Source of the DNA: Actinomycetota bacterium
GTDB taxonomy: Bacteria > Actinomycetota > Acidimicrobiia > Acidimicrobiales > Acidimicrobilacustridaceae
Reading direction: 5' to 3'
Assembly (NCBI GenBank): GCA_009700115.1
Contig: WLMU01000002.1
Span: 1-54,940, forward strand
Length of the DNA: 54,940 nucleotides
Shown: positions 43,107 to 50,051 of the stretch, piece after piece
How positions within the stretch are numbered: position 1 is the first letter of the stretch
How the letters are laid out: every line of letters begins with the position of its first letter
Notes under the pieces: model-generated
Databases searched by the model: none
Told to the model about the DNA's origin: nothing
Seen by the model: the letters and a program-made list of their open reading frames with translations, nothing else
Position numbers and translations under genes: made by a program

Positions 43107-43571
43107 ATGGCCATCACACAACTCGCTGTCGGTGCGAAAGCACCTGCGTTCACCCTTGCCGACCAGACCGACACCAAGGTGAAGCTTTCTGGTTTCGCTG
43201 GCACCAAGGTGCTCGTGTACTTCTACCCAAAGGCTGATACGCCGGGCTGCACGACGCAGAGTTGCGGACTGCGCGACATCGCCAAGAAGATCGGTAACAC
43301 GGTCGTCATCGGTATCAGCCCCGACCTTCCGGCCAAGCTCGCCAAGTTCGATGACAAATACAAACTCGGCTTTACGTTGTTGTCTGACCCCGAACATGTG
43401 GTGGCCGAGAAGTTCGGCGTATGGGGCGAGAAGTCGATGTACGGAAAGAAGTACATGGGCATCGTTCGCTCAGCGTTCCTGATTGACGAGAATGGCAAGA
43501 TCGAGCAGGCCTGGTACAAGGTCAGTCCGAAAGACACGCCCGCAAATCTCCTCAAGGCGCTCGGCAAGTGA
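43107..43571 (+). CDS. bcp: Thioredoxin-dependent thiol peroxidase (Bcp/PrxQ type)
   Basis: A 154-residue peroxiredoxin reducing hydrogen peroxide and organic peroxides. FYPKADTPGCTTQSCGLRD holds the peroxidatic Cys (near residue 50) and, five residues later, the resolving Cys, the Bcp arrangement. The rest (LLSDPEHVVAEKFGVWGEK, GIVRSAFLIDENG) is standard. Overlaps the next gene by 4 bases (GTGA). Probably leaderless. Confidence 0.95.
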   Translation: MAITQLAVGAKAPAFTLADQTDTKVKLSGFAGTKVLVYFYPKADTPGCTTQSCGLRDIAKKIGNTVVIGISPDLPAKLAKFDDKYKLGFTLLSDPEHVVAEKFGVWGEKSMYGKKYMGIVRSAFLIDENGKIEQAWYKVSPKDTPANLLKALGK

Positions 43572-43993
43572 GCTTTCCTGCACCTGCCGATGTGCTTCCG
43601 CATCGGCCACCGTTTCTTCTTCTCGACGAAGTCACCGAACTCGAGATCGGTTCTTCGGCAAAGGGCTTGTGGCGCATCACTGGCGACGAATGGTTCTTCC
43701 CGGGGCATTTCCCCGGGCGGCCAACGCTGCCGGGCGTGCTTATGCTCGAAGCAATCGCACAGCTCGGTGCTTACGCGGTGTTGAGCGATCCCGCATTCGC
43801 CGGCAAGTTGCCGTTGTTCGGTGGCGTTGAGAAGTCGCGATTCCGTCGTCAGGTTGTGCCCGGTGATGTTCTCGAACTCGAAGTCACGCTCGGCCGGATG
43901 TCGGCACGTGCCGGCAAAGGTTCGGGTCGGGCCCACGTCGGTGGCGAAACTGCAGCCGAAACCGAACTCCTCTTTGTCTTCGCCGACGCATAA
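43568..43993 (+). CDS. fabZ: FabZ-like 3-hydroxyacyl-ACP dehydratase
   Basis: A 141-residue hot-dog-fold protein. VLPHRPPFLLLDEV and WFFPGHFPGRPTLPGVLMLEAIAQ carry the catalytic His and Glu of FabZ. FRRQVVPGDVLELEVTL follows. FabZ dehydrates 3-hydroxyacyl-ACP during fatty acid elongation, which fits the fab operon beginning just beyond the next gene, though it is on the other strand. GTG 43568 overlaps the peroxiredoxin stop. Confidence 0.9.
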   Translation: MSFPAPADVLPHRPPFLLLDEVTELEIGSSAKGLWRITGDEWFFPGHFPGRPTLPGVLMLEAIAQLGAYAVLSDPAFAGKLPLFGGVEKSRFRRQVVPGDVLELEVTLGRMSARAGKGSGRAHVGGETAAETELLFVFADA

Positions 43994-43996
43994 GTC

Positions 43997-44464
43997 ATGG
44001 CCAAAGCACTGATCGATACGCCGATCGCCGCACTCACTGTCATTGCCAACGACGTGGGTATTTGTCGCGTGTGGTTTGGCGACCTCGACGAAGACGCCAG
44101 CGGAACTGCAGTTGCTGACGCGCATCTGGCAGTGGCGCTTACGCAATTGAGTGAGTACTTCGAAGGTGAGCGCACGGCGTTCAGCGTGCCGATTGATCGA
44201 AGCGAGCGCACTGGTTTTCGTGGAGAGGTTTTGGACGCGCTCGAATCGGTGTCGTTCGGGCACACCGTTACCTATGGGGACTTAGCGGCGAGGGCTGGTC
44301 GACCAAAAGCAGCGCGTGCCGTTGGAACTGCGATGGCGACGAATCCAATCGCCATCATCGTTCCCTGTCATCGAGTGCTGCCCAGCGGCGGGGGCGTCGG
44401 ACAGTTCGGTGGGGGCGTGCGCGCCAAAGAATGGTTATTGCGTCGAGAGGGAAGTCTCGACTGA
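43997..44464 (+). CDS. ogt: Methylated-DNA-protein cysteine methyltransferase (Ogt type)
   Basis: A 155-residue repair protein that takes the alkyl group from O6-alkylguanine. The acceptor Cys is in IIVPCHRVLPSGG near residue 118, preceded by FGHTVTYGDLA and followed by VGQFGGGVRAKEWLLRREG. The N-terminal ~60 residues are the poorly conserved domain. It starts 3 bases after fabZ and ends 6 bases before the convergent fabF. Confidence 0.94.
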   Translation: MAKALIDTPIAALTVIANDVGICRVWFGDLDEDASGTAVADAHLAVALTQLSEYFEGERTAFSVPIDRSERTGFRGEVLDALESVSFGHTVTYGDLAARAGRPKAARAVGTAMATNPIAIIVPCHRVLPSGGGVGQFGGGVRAKEWLLRREGSLD

Positions 44465-44470
44465 AACGGC

Positions 44471-45652
44471 TCAGGCCGGCGGTGGGCCAATCACGACGCA
44501 GCCGTTGTGGCCACCGAAACCGAAGCTGTTTGAAAGCACCGGAGCGGGAGTCCATTCACGTGCACCGCCCACGACAATATCGATCGGTGCCATTTCGGGG
44601 TCGACGTTCTCATAGCCAGCAGTGGGGGGAATTGCGCCCTTCTGCATGCCGAGAACGATGCCAACTGCTTCGAGAGAACCGGCACCACCAAGCGCATGGC
44701 CAGTGACGCCCTTGAATGAGGTCACTGCTGGGGGAGTGTCGCCGAAGACTTCAGCGATTGCTGCAGCTTCGGCGGCGTCATTGAGCGGTGTTGATGTGCC
44801 ATGCGCGTTGACATAGGTGACATCCGCTGGAACGAGTCCAGCATCAGCGATGGCGGTGCGCATGCAGTTGATGGCACCAACGCCACCAGGTGACGGAGCA
44901 GTGATGTGATAGGCGTCGGCATTGGAGGCTGCACCCAGGACTTCAGCGAGGATCGTTGCGCCGCGAGCAATGGCCGATTCCATTTCCTCGAGCACGAGGA
45001 CACCCGATCCTTCGGCGAGCACGAAACCGTTGCGGTCGCGGTCGAAGGGTCGCGACATGTTGTCCGAAGACATCGCGGTCATGTTCGTGAAACCAGCGAT
45101 GCAGGTGGGGGTCATGACGGCTTCGGAAGAACCGGTAACCATGGCATCGCAGAGGCCGGACACGATGAGTCGGTAGGCGTTACCGATTGACTGTGTGCCC
45201 GCGGCACAGGCGGTGCAGGTGTTCTCACACGGACCTTGCCAGCCATATTTCATGGAGATCGCAGCTGATGCGGCGTTCGCCATGAGCATGGGAACCATGA
45301 ACGGGCTGACGCGACGTGCGCCCTTGTGCTCGTTGACAAGCACCTGTTCTTCCAGGGTTGTTAATCCACCAATACCAGTGCCGATCCACACCCCCTTGCG
45401 AGTGGGATCGCCACCGACGTCGCCCGCCATCGTCATTGCTTCATCGGCTGCTGCAAGTGCGAACTGCGCGAAGCGGTCGGTGCGACGCGCTTCTTTCGGG
45501 TTGGCGAAGTAGGGCTCTGGATCGAAGTTCTCAATACGGCGAAGCCCTTCGGGCGCAGCCGACAACAATCCCTGCCAGTAGGCCTCGGTGCCGATGCCAC
45601 ATGGGCTGACGACACCGACGCCTGTGATCGCAACCCGACGCTTCGTGCTCAC
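44471..45652 (-). CDS. fabF: 3-Oxoacyl-ACP synthase II (KAS II)
   Basis: A 393-residue condensing enzyme that elongates acyl-ACP with malonyl-ACP. Active-site Cys in NTCTACAAGTQSIG, first His in VNAHGTSTPLND, Lys and second His in TSFKGVTGHALGGAG. The N-terminus RRVAITGVGVVSPCG is standard. GTG 45652 overlaps the acpP stop (GTGA). It closes the fabD-fabH-fabG-acpP-fabF operon. Confidence 0.96.
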   Translation of the reverse strand: MSTKRRVAITGVGVVSPCGIGTEAYWQGLLSAAPEGLRRIENFDPEPYFANPKEARRTDRFAQFALAAADEAMTMAGDVGGDPTRKGVWIGTGIGGLTTLEEQVLVNEHKGARRVSPFMVPMLMANAASAAISMKYGWQGPCENTCTACAAGTQSIGNAYRLIVSGLCDAMVTGSSEAVMTPTCIAGFTNMTAMSSDNMSRPFDRDRNGFVLAEGSGVLVLEEMESAIARGATILAEVLGAASNADAYHITAPSPGGVGAINCMRTAIADAGLVPADVTYVNAHGTSTPLNDAAEAAAIAEVFGDTPPAVTSFKGVTGHALGGAGSLEAVGIVLGMQKGAIPPTAGYENVDPEMAPIDIVVGGAREWTPAPVLSNSFGFGGHNGCVVIGPPPA

Positions 45653-45882
45653 CGCTTCGACATCACCAGTTCGTAGGCTTCGCCAACAGTCGTGATGTTC
45701 TCAAGTTCCGACTCGTCAACGGTGACGTCGAACTCTTCTTCAAGCTTCATGACCAGTTCGACAAGGTCGAGGCTGTCGGCATCGAGGTCTTCGGCGAACT
45801 TGGCTTCCATCGTCACCTGATCGGCTGAGACGGCGAGGATCTCAACTGCACAGGCCTTGAACTTTTCGAAATCGTCACTCAT
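45649..45882 (-). CDS. acpP: Acyl carrier protein
   Basis: A 77-residue acidic ACP with the phosphopantetheine-bearing Ser in LDADSLDLVELVMKLEEEF. It carries growing acyl chains for the Fab enzymes around it. Shine-Dalgarno AAGGAG 5 bases before ATG 45882. A 69-base gap upstream, containing a TAGGTT, may hold a separate promoter for this abundant protein. Confidence 0.97.
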   Translation of the reverse strand: MSDDFEKFKACAVEILAVSADQVTMEAKFAEDLDADSLDLVELVMKLEEEFDVTVDESELENITTVGEAYELVMSKR

Positions 45883-45951
45883 GAGGGCTCCTTGGTATTC
45901 GGTGCGACAAACCTAGTCGGGGGTCGCAGTGGTTTTGGTGCTGCTTCGGCC

Positions 45952-46662
45952 TTAACCGCCCATACCGAGACCGCCATCGACGGGCAGGACTGCACCCGTG
46001 ATGTAACCGGCCTCGTTAGATGCGAGGAAGGAAACGGCGGCGGCGATTTCATCGGGTTGACCCATTCGGCCAAGTGGTACGGCGCCGGTTATGGACTCAC
46101 GCATCGCGTCATCAACGGCAGCGAACATGTCGGTGGCAACGGGGCCAGGGGCAACGACGTTCACCGTGACATTGCGTGAGGCAAATTCGCGGGCCAGTGA
46201 ACGGGCCAGCCCGACGAGTCCAGCCTTCGAGGCTGCATAGTTGGCCTGACCGGCCTGGCCGATTGAGCCGACGACGGAGCCGACAAAGATGATCCGGCCC
46301 CAACGGGCTCGCATCATTTTTGGGACGGCCCGTCGGGCGGCTCTGAATCCGCCAACAAGATTGGCATCGAGGACGTCGGAGAAATCTTCGTCGGTCATGC
46401 GCAAGACCAATTTGTCGATGGTCATGCCCGCGTTCGACACGAGAATTTCAACTGGTCCAAGTTTTTCTTCGATGTCGGTGAACGCTGCCTCGATCTGTTC
46501 GGTATTGGTGACATCGCACTGCACGCAATAAAGATCGCCGGCATCGGCCGGTGCTTCACCGCGGTAGGTGATAGCGACCTTGTGTCCTGCGGCAGCGAAG
46601 GCTCGTGCACATGCAAGACCAATGCCGCGGTTACCGCCAGTTACCAGAACGACTCGACTCAT
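45952..46662 (-). CDS. fabG: 3-Oxoacyl-ACP reductase
   Basis: A 236-residue short-chain dehydrogenase. Cofactor motif VTGGNRGIGLA, LVSNAGM, catalytic Ser in GSVVGSIGQAG and Tyr-Lys in NYAASKAG, VAPGPVATDM and the end GAVLPVDGGLGMGG. It reduces 3-oxoacyl-ACP with NADPH. ATG 46662 is preferred for its Shine-Dalgarno (AAGGAA) and the family N-terminus; it overlaps the fabH stop by 4 bases. Confidence 0.96.
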   Translation of the reverse strand: MSRVVLVTGGNRGIGLACARAFAAAGHKVAITYRGEAPADAGDLYCVQCDVTNTEQIEAAFTDIEEKLGPVEILVSNAGMTIDKLVLRMTDEDFSDVLDANLVGGFRAARRAVPKMMRARWGRIIFVGSVVGSIGQAGQANYAASKAGLVGLARSLAREFASRNVTVNVVAPGPVATDMFAAVDDAMRESITGAVPLGRMGQPDEIAAAVSFLASNEAGYITGAVLPVDGGLGMGG

Positions 46663-47621
46663 TTGTTTCCTTCCGGAAGGTGGCCCGTCCAACGGATGAC
46701 GGCGCTGGCCCAGCTCATCCCTGCTCCGAATCCAACAAGGAGAACGTTGTCATAGCGTTGAACGCGTCCATTTTCGAGTGCATCGACGAGTGCGAGAGGG
46801 ATTGAAGCAGAGGAGGTATTGCCGGTTCGGTGGAGAACCATTGCGACACGATCCATTGGCATCCCGAGTTTCGAACAAGCGGTTTCGATGATGCGGATAT
46901 TTGCTTGATGAGGGACGATGAGCGCAATGTCGTCTGCAGTGAGATTCGCTGAAGCCATAGAAATCTTGGCGGAGTCGACCATGACAGTGACCGCCTTGCG
47001 GAATACCTCTTTGCCGACCATGTTCATGTAGCCACCGATAGGCGCATCGAGCAGCTTGCGGGCCGAACCGTCTGATCCAAGGTCGAACGAGATGAGTTGT
47101 CCGTCACCTTCGACGGCTTCAAGCACAACCGCCCCTGCTCCGTTGCCAAAGAGAATTGCCGTATTCCGATCGTTTTGATCGGTCAATCTCGACAACGTCT
47201 CGGAGCCGATGAGCAAAATTCGCTTGAGGCCCATGGCGATAAGTCCGTGAGCTTGAACGAGTCCGTAAACGAAACCAGAACACGCCGCATTGACATCGCA
47301 GGCCCCGCCGTTGATTCCCAGTTCCTCTTGGACCTGCGAGGCGGTCGAAGGGATCTGATAATCGGGTGTGGTTGTCGCAAGAAGGATGAAGTCGATATCG
47401 GCTCCGGTGAGCCCTGCCATTTCCAGCGCATTGCGGCCGGCTTCAACTGCGAGCCCAGCGGTGGTGCCGCCATGGCGCCGTTCATGAATGCCGGTGCGCT
47501 CGCTAATCCATTCGTCGGTGGTGTCGAGCCGCGCCTCGAAATCGGCATTGGTGACAACGAGGTCAGGAAGTGCCGTTCCCCATCCGATGATTGTTGCGCC
47601 GCGTTGGGTCGAAGTAGTCAT
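46659..47621 (-). CDS. fabH: 3-Oxoacyl-ACP synthase III (KAS III)
   Basis: A 320-residue enzyme that begins fatty acid synthesis by joining acyl-CoA to malonyl-ACP. Catalytic Cys in DVNAACSGFVYGL, His in VPHQANIRI and Asn in LHRTGNTSSASIP. The N-terminus IIGWGTALPDLVVTN and DEWISERTGIHERR is normal. ATG 47621 has GAGGA 5-6 bases upstream; a longer in-frame start would run into fabD. Starter-unit preference (straight or branched) is not readable. Confidence 0.96.
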   Translation of the reverse strand: MTTSTQRGATIIGWGTALPDLVVTNADFEARLDTTDEWISERTGIHERRHGGTTAGLAVEAGRNALEMAGLTGADIDFILLATTTPDYQIPSTASQVQEELGINGGACDVNAACSGFVYGLVQAHGLIAMGLKRILLIGSETLSRLTDQNDRNTAILFGNGAGAVVLEAVEGDGQLISFDLGSDGSARKLLDAPIGGYMNMVGKEVFRKAVTVMVDSAKISMASANLTADDIALIVPHQANIRIIETACSKLGMPMDRVAMVLHRTGNTSSASIPLALVDALENGRVQRYDNVLLVGFGAGMSWASAVIRWTGHLPEGNK

Positions 47622-47643
47622 CGGATCCTCATGGTGGTGGCGA

Positions 47644-48813
47644 TCACGCGGTGCGCAACCAAGCAATGGGTTGACTTGTTGTCACTCGCTCGCCGTCAAC
47701 GGCCAGCACGCCCACAAGGATGCCCGCAAATGGTGAACGAACCTCATGATCTCCGACCATGCCCAACACTGTGCCGGGCGTGAGTTCGAAACCTGGTGCA
47801 AGTTCGGCGGCAGGAGTGAACACGCCGGCAGCGGGACTCACCACCATGCGTTCGGTAGCGAAGAGATGTTCGCCTTCGTGGACAGCGACGCTTTCCGAAG
47901 GGGACGCGAGGGCTGTGAGGAGTTTGTCGAGATCGTCAGGTGTTGAGACCGAAAGGGTGGTGGTGCCCGTGACGGTGCGTTTGGCCATTCCGGTGAGGAC
48001 GTTGCCGGGTCCAAGTTCGACAAAGACCGTGGCCCCGTTATCGCCCAAGTTGTGCAAGATCTGGCGCCAGCGGACAGGGCTGCACAACTGTGCGTTCAGG
48101 AGGTCGGTCCACTCAGTGCCCACGTGCGCTCGGGCGTCGACATTTGCATAGACAGGGAGATCTGCATCGCGAAGATCAGCGGTTCCGATCGCGCTGCGGA
48201 GGCGATCGCGAGCTGGAGCCATAAACGGCGTATGGAACGCGCCGCTCACGGCCATTGACATGACCTTCTTGGCGCCGAGTTCTTTGGCAATTTCCGACGC
48301 CCGAGAGACGGCGTCGGGATCTCCGGCAATAACAACTTGGCCAGGAGCGTTGTAGTTGGCGACCCAGACATCACCATCGACGCGAGCGCAAGCGGCCTCG
48401 ACATCGTCGTCGTCGAGACCGAGAACTGCGGCCATCGTGCCAATGCGCGCCGTGGTGGCTTCGAGCATTGCGGCACCACGTTCGGCAACGAGTGTGAGCC
48501 CTTCGTCGAAAGCCAGTGCGCCTGATGCGACGAGCGCCGTGTATTCGCCAAGACTGTGTCCAGCCGCCGCAGCTGGTTCTACGCCCAGACGTTCAACGGC
48601 ATCGAGAACGATCAAGCTTGTGAGGAACGTCGACAACTGTGCATTGTCGGTTCGTGTGAGTTCTTCGGCTTCAGTGTGTAAAAGGAGATGCTCGAGATCG
48701 CGACCGAGGACGCTTGATGCTTCGGCGACCAATTCCCACGAGGGGTGGTCGCGCCACGCGTCTCCCATGCCGGGCTTCTGGGATCCCTGGCCGGGGAAAG
48801 TGAAGACGATCAT
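47644..48813 (-). CDS. fabD: Malonyl-CoA:ACP transacylase fused to a C-terminal biotinyl/lipoyl-like domain
   Basis: Residues ~1-305 are FabD: FTFPGQGSQKPGM, the Ser nucleophile in AAAGHSLGEYTALV (near 87), and His in SGAFHTPFM (near 194). Residues ~316-389 are additional and read like a barrel-sandwich hybrid of the biotin-carrier type: VVSPAAGVFTP, ELTPGTVLGMVG, EVRSPFAGILVGVLAVDGE, then SQPIAWL. At the position of the usual modified Lys (EAMKM) I read VGDHE, so it should not be biotinylated or lipoylated. ATG 48813 gives the family start; GTG 48876 would add 21 residues. Confidence 0.92.
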   Translation of the reverse strand: MIVFTFPGQGSQKPGMGDAWRDHPSWELVAEASSVLGRDLEHLLLHTEAEELTRTDNAQLSTFLTSLIVLDAVERLGVEPAAAAGHSLGEYTALVASGALAFDEGLTLVAERGAAMLEATTARIGTMAAVLGLDDDDVEAACARVDGDVWVANYNAPGQVVIAGDPDAVSRASEIAKELGAKKVMSMAVSGAFHTPFMAPARDRLRSAIGTADLRDADLPVYANVDARAHVGTEWTDLLNAQLCSPVRWRQILHNLGDNGATVFVELGPGNVLTGMAKRTVTGTTTLSVSTPDDLDKLLTALASPSESVAVHEGEHLFATERMVVSPAAGVFTPAAELAPGFELTPGTVLGMVGDHEVRSPFAGILVGVLAVDGERVTTSQPIAWLRTA

Positions 48814-48922
48814 CGTGGCGGTGGCGGCTTTCGCTGGTGGGACAGTGCGGTAGTGCTCTGACCCGGAGGCGGTCACTTCGGTTTCATCTTCTCTTGACCA
48901 GAGGGGCCGAGAGGGGATCTTG

Positions 48923-49006
48923 TGCGGCGGGAGGGACTCGAACCCTCAAGCCCCGAAGGGCAGCGGGGTTTGAGCCCGCCCTGTATGCCAATTCCAGCAC
49001 CGCCGC
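48923..49006 (-). tRNA. tRNA-Leu (anticodon CAA)
   Basis: An 84-base tRNA on the minus strand. Acceptor stem GCGGCGG/CCGCCGC (49000-49006 with 48924-48930), anticodon stem GCGGG/CCCGC with loop CTCAAAC giving anticodon CAA for UUG codons, a long variable arm as in class II tRNAs, and T arm GAGGG-TTCGAGT-CCCTC. Discriminator base A at 48923. CCA is not encoded. It lies just upstream of the fab operon. Confidence 0.95.
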
Positions 49007-49110
49007 AGTGGTGCGAGCGCCACGCTACCAACTGTCCGGAGCCCCTTTTCGCGCTCTGTCCTACTGGGCCGCCGTGCCTGCCTGCCGGTCCGGTCCTACA
49101 CTTCGCCGCC

Positions 49111-49404
49111 ATGACCCGGGCCATGTTGGAGAAGCGGCTCATCGAGATCGGTGCGCAGCTTCGGGACCTCCGAAACGAATTGGCCGTCGTCGATGAACAA
49201 TTCGCTCATTTCGCCGATGAGGCCGATGATGCCCGGCTTCGATCGCTGGTCTCTGAAACGCCCCTCGCCGAGCGTGAGCATCGAGTCGCCGCTCGTCATG
49301 CCAACGCGATGGGTCGCCACCGCAATGAAGTTGTCACCGACATCGGACGCCTTGAGCAGCAGCAGGACGAATTGCTCGACCGGCTCAACGACGTGATCGC
49401 CTGA
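49111..49404 (+). CDS. Small coiled-coil protein of unknown function
   Basis: A 97-residue, almost entirely helical protein (EKRLIEIGAQLRDLRNELAV; IGRLEQQQDELLDRL) with a central SETPLAEREHRVAARHA. It looks like a conserved actinobacterial protein I have seen next to pdtaR/polA, without known function. ATG 49111 has a -10-like TACACT 8 bases upstream. Longer in-frame ORF sequence would read across the tRNA and is rejected. Confidence 0.78.
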   Translation: MTRAMLEKRLIEIGAQLRDLRNELAVVDEQFAHFADEADDARLRSLVSETPLAEREHRVAARHANAMGRHRNEVVTDIGRLEQQQDELLDRLNDVIA

Positions 49405-49466
49405 GCCGGTACGATCCCGAGACGGTCCGTACTCGGTCGGACCTCCACTCTCAAGGGGCTGCAACG

Positions 49467-50051
49467 TTGCCGACCCGTGTCGTTATCGCCGAAGACGAGG
49501 CGATCATCCGACTCGACCTCAAAGAAACCCTCGAAGAAGAGGGATACGAGGTCGTTGGCGAAACTGGACGTGGCGACGAAGCCGTTGCGTTGGTTCGCGA
49601 GCTCCAACCCGAAATCGCCATCCTCGATATCAAGATGCCAGGCATCGATGGACTCACTGCTGCTCGCCAGATCACCGCAGATCAGTTATGTGCGGTTTTG
49701 GTGCTCACCGCATTCAGTCAGCGTGACTTGATTGAGCAAGCCCGTGATTCTGGTGCGCTCGCATATCTGGTGAAACCTTTTCAGCGAAGCGACCTAGTGC
49801 CGGCGATTGAACTCGCAGTGGGTCGGTTCCGCGAGCTGCGAGCACTTACGGAGCAAACGAAGTCTCTTGAAGAACAACTCGAGACTCGCAAAGTTGTCGA
49901 CCGAGCGAAGGGCATCCTTATGGATGCCCATGGTCTGACCGAGGCCGACGCATTTGCATTCGTGCAGAAAACTGCGATGCGAGACCGCACCACAATGCGC
50001 GCCGTCGCCGATGGACTCATCGACGGAACACTGAAACCGGAGAATCCATGA
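49467..50051 (+). CDS. pdtaR: ANTAR-domain response regulator (PdtaR-like)
   Basis: A 194-residue two-component regulator. Receiver domain (residues ~5-120) with IAEDEAIIRLDL, phosphorylatable Asp in AILDIKMPG and Lys in YLVKPF. The ANTAR RNA-binding domain (about 130-190) shows RKVVDRAKGILMDAHGLTEADAF, binding paired RNA hairpins to prevent termination. M. tuberculosis PdtaR also sits by polA and rpsA. Its kinase PdtaS is not in this window. Starts at TTG 49467 with AAGGGG upstream. Overlaps polA by 4 bases. Confidence 0.92.
   Translation: MPTRVVIAEDEAIIRLDLKETLEEEGYEVVGETGRGDEAVALVRELQPEIAILDIKMPGIDGLTAARQITADQLCAVLVLTAFSQRDLIEQARDSGALAYLVKPFQRSDLVPAIELAVGRFRELRALTEQTKSLEEQLETRKVVDRAKGILMDAHGLTEADAFAFVQKTAMRDRTTMRAVADGLIDGTLKPENP

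Noticed and set aside
48922-49110. N-terminal extension of the coiled-coil protein
   Set aside because: It would cover tRNA-Leu on the other strand; ATG 49111 has its own -10-like box.
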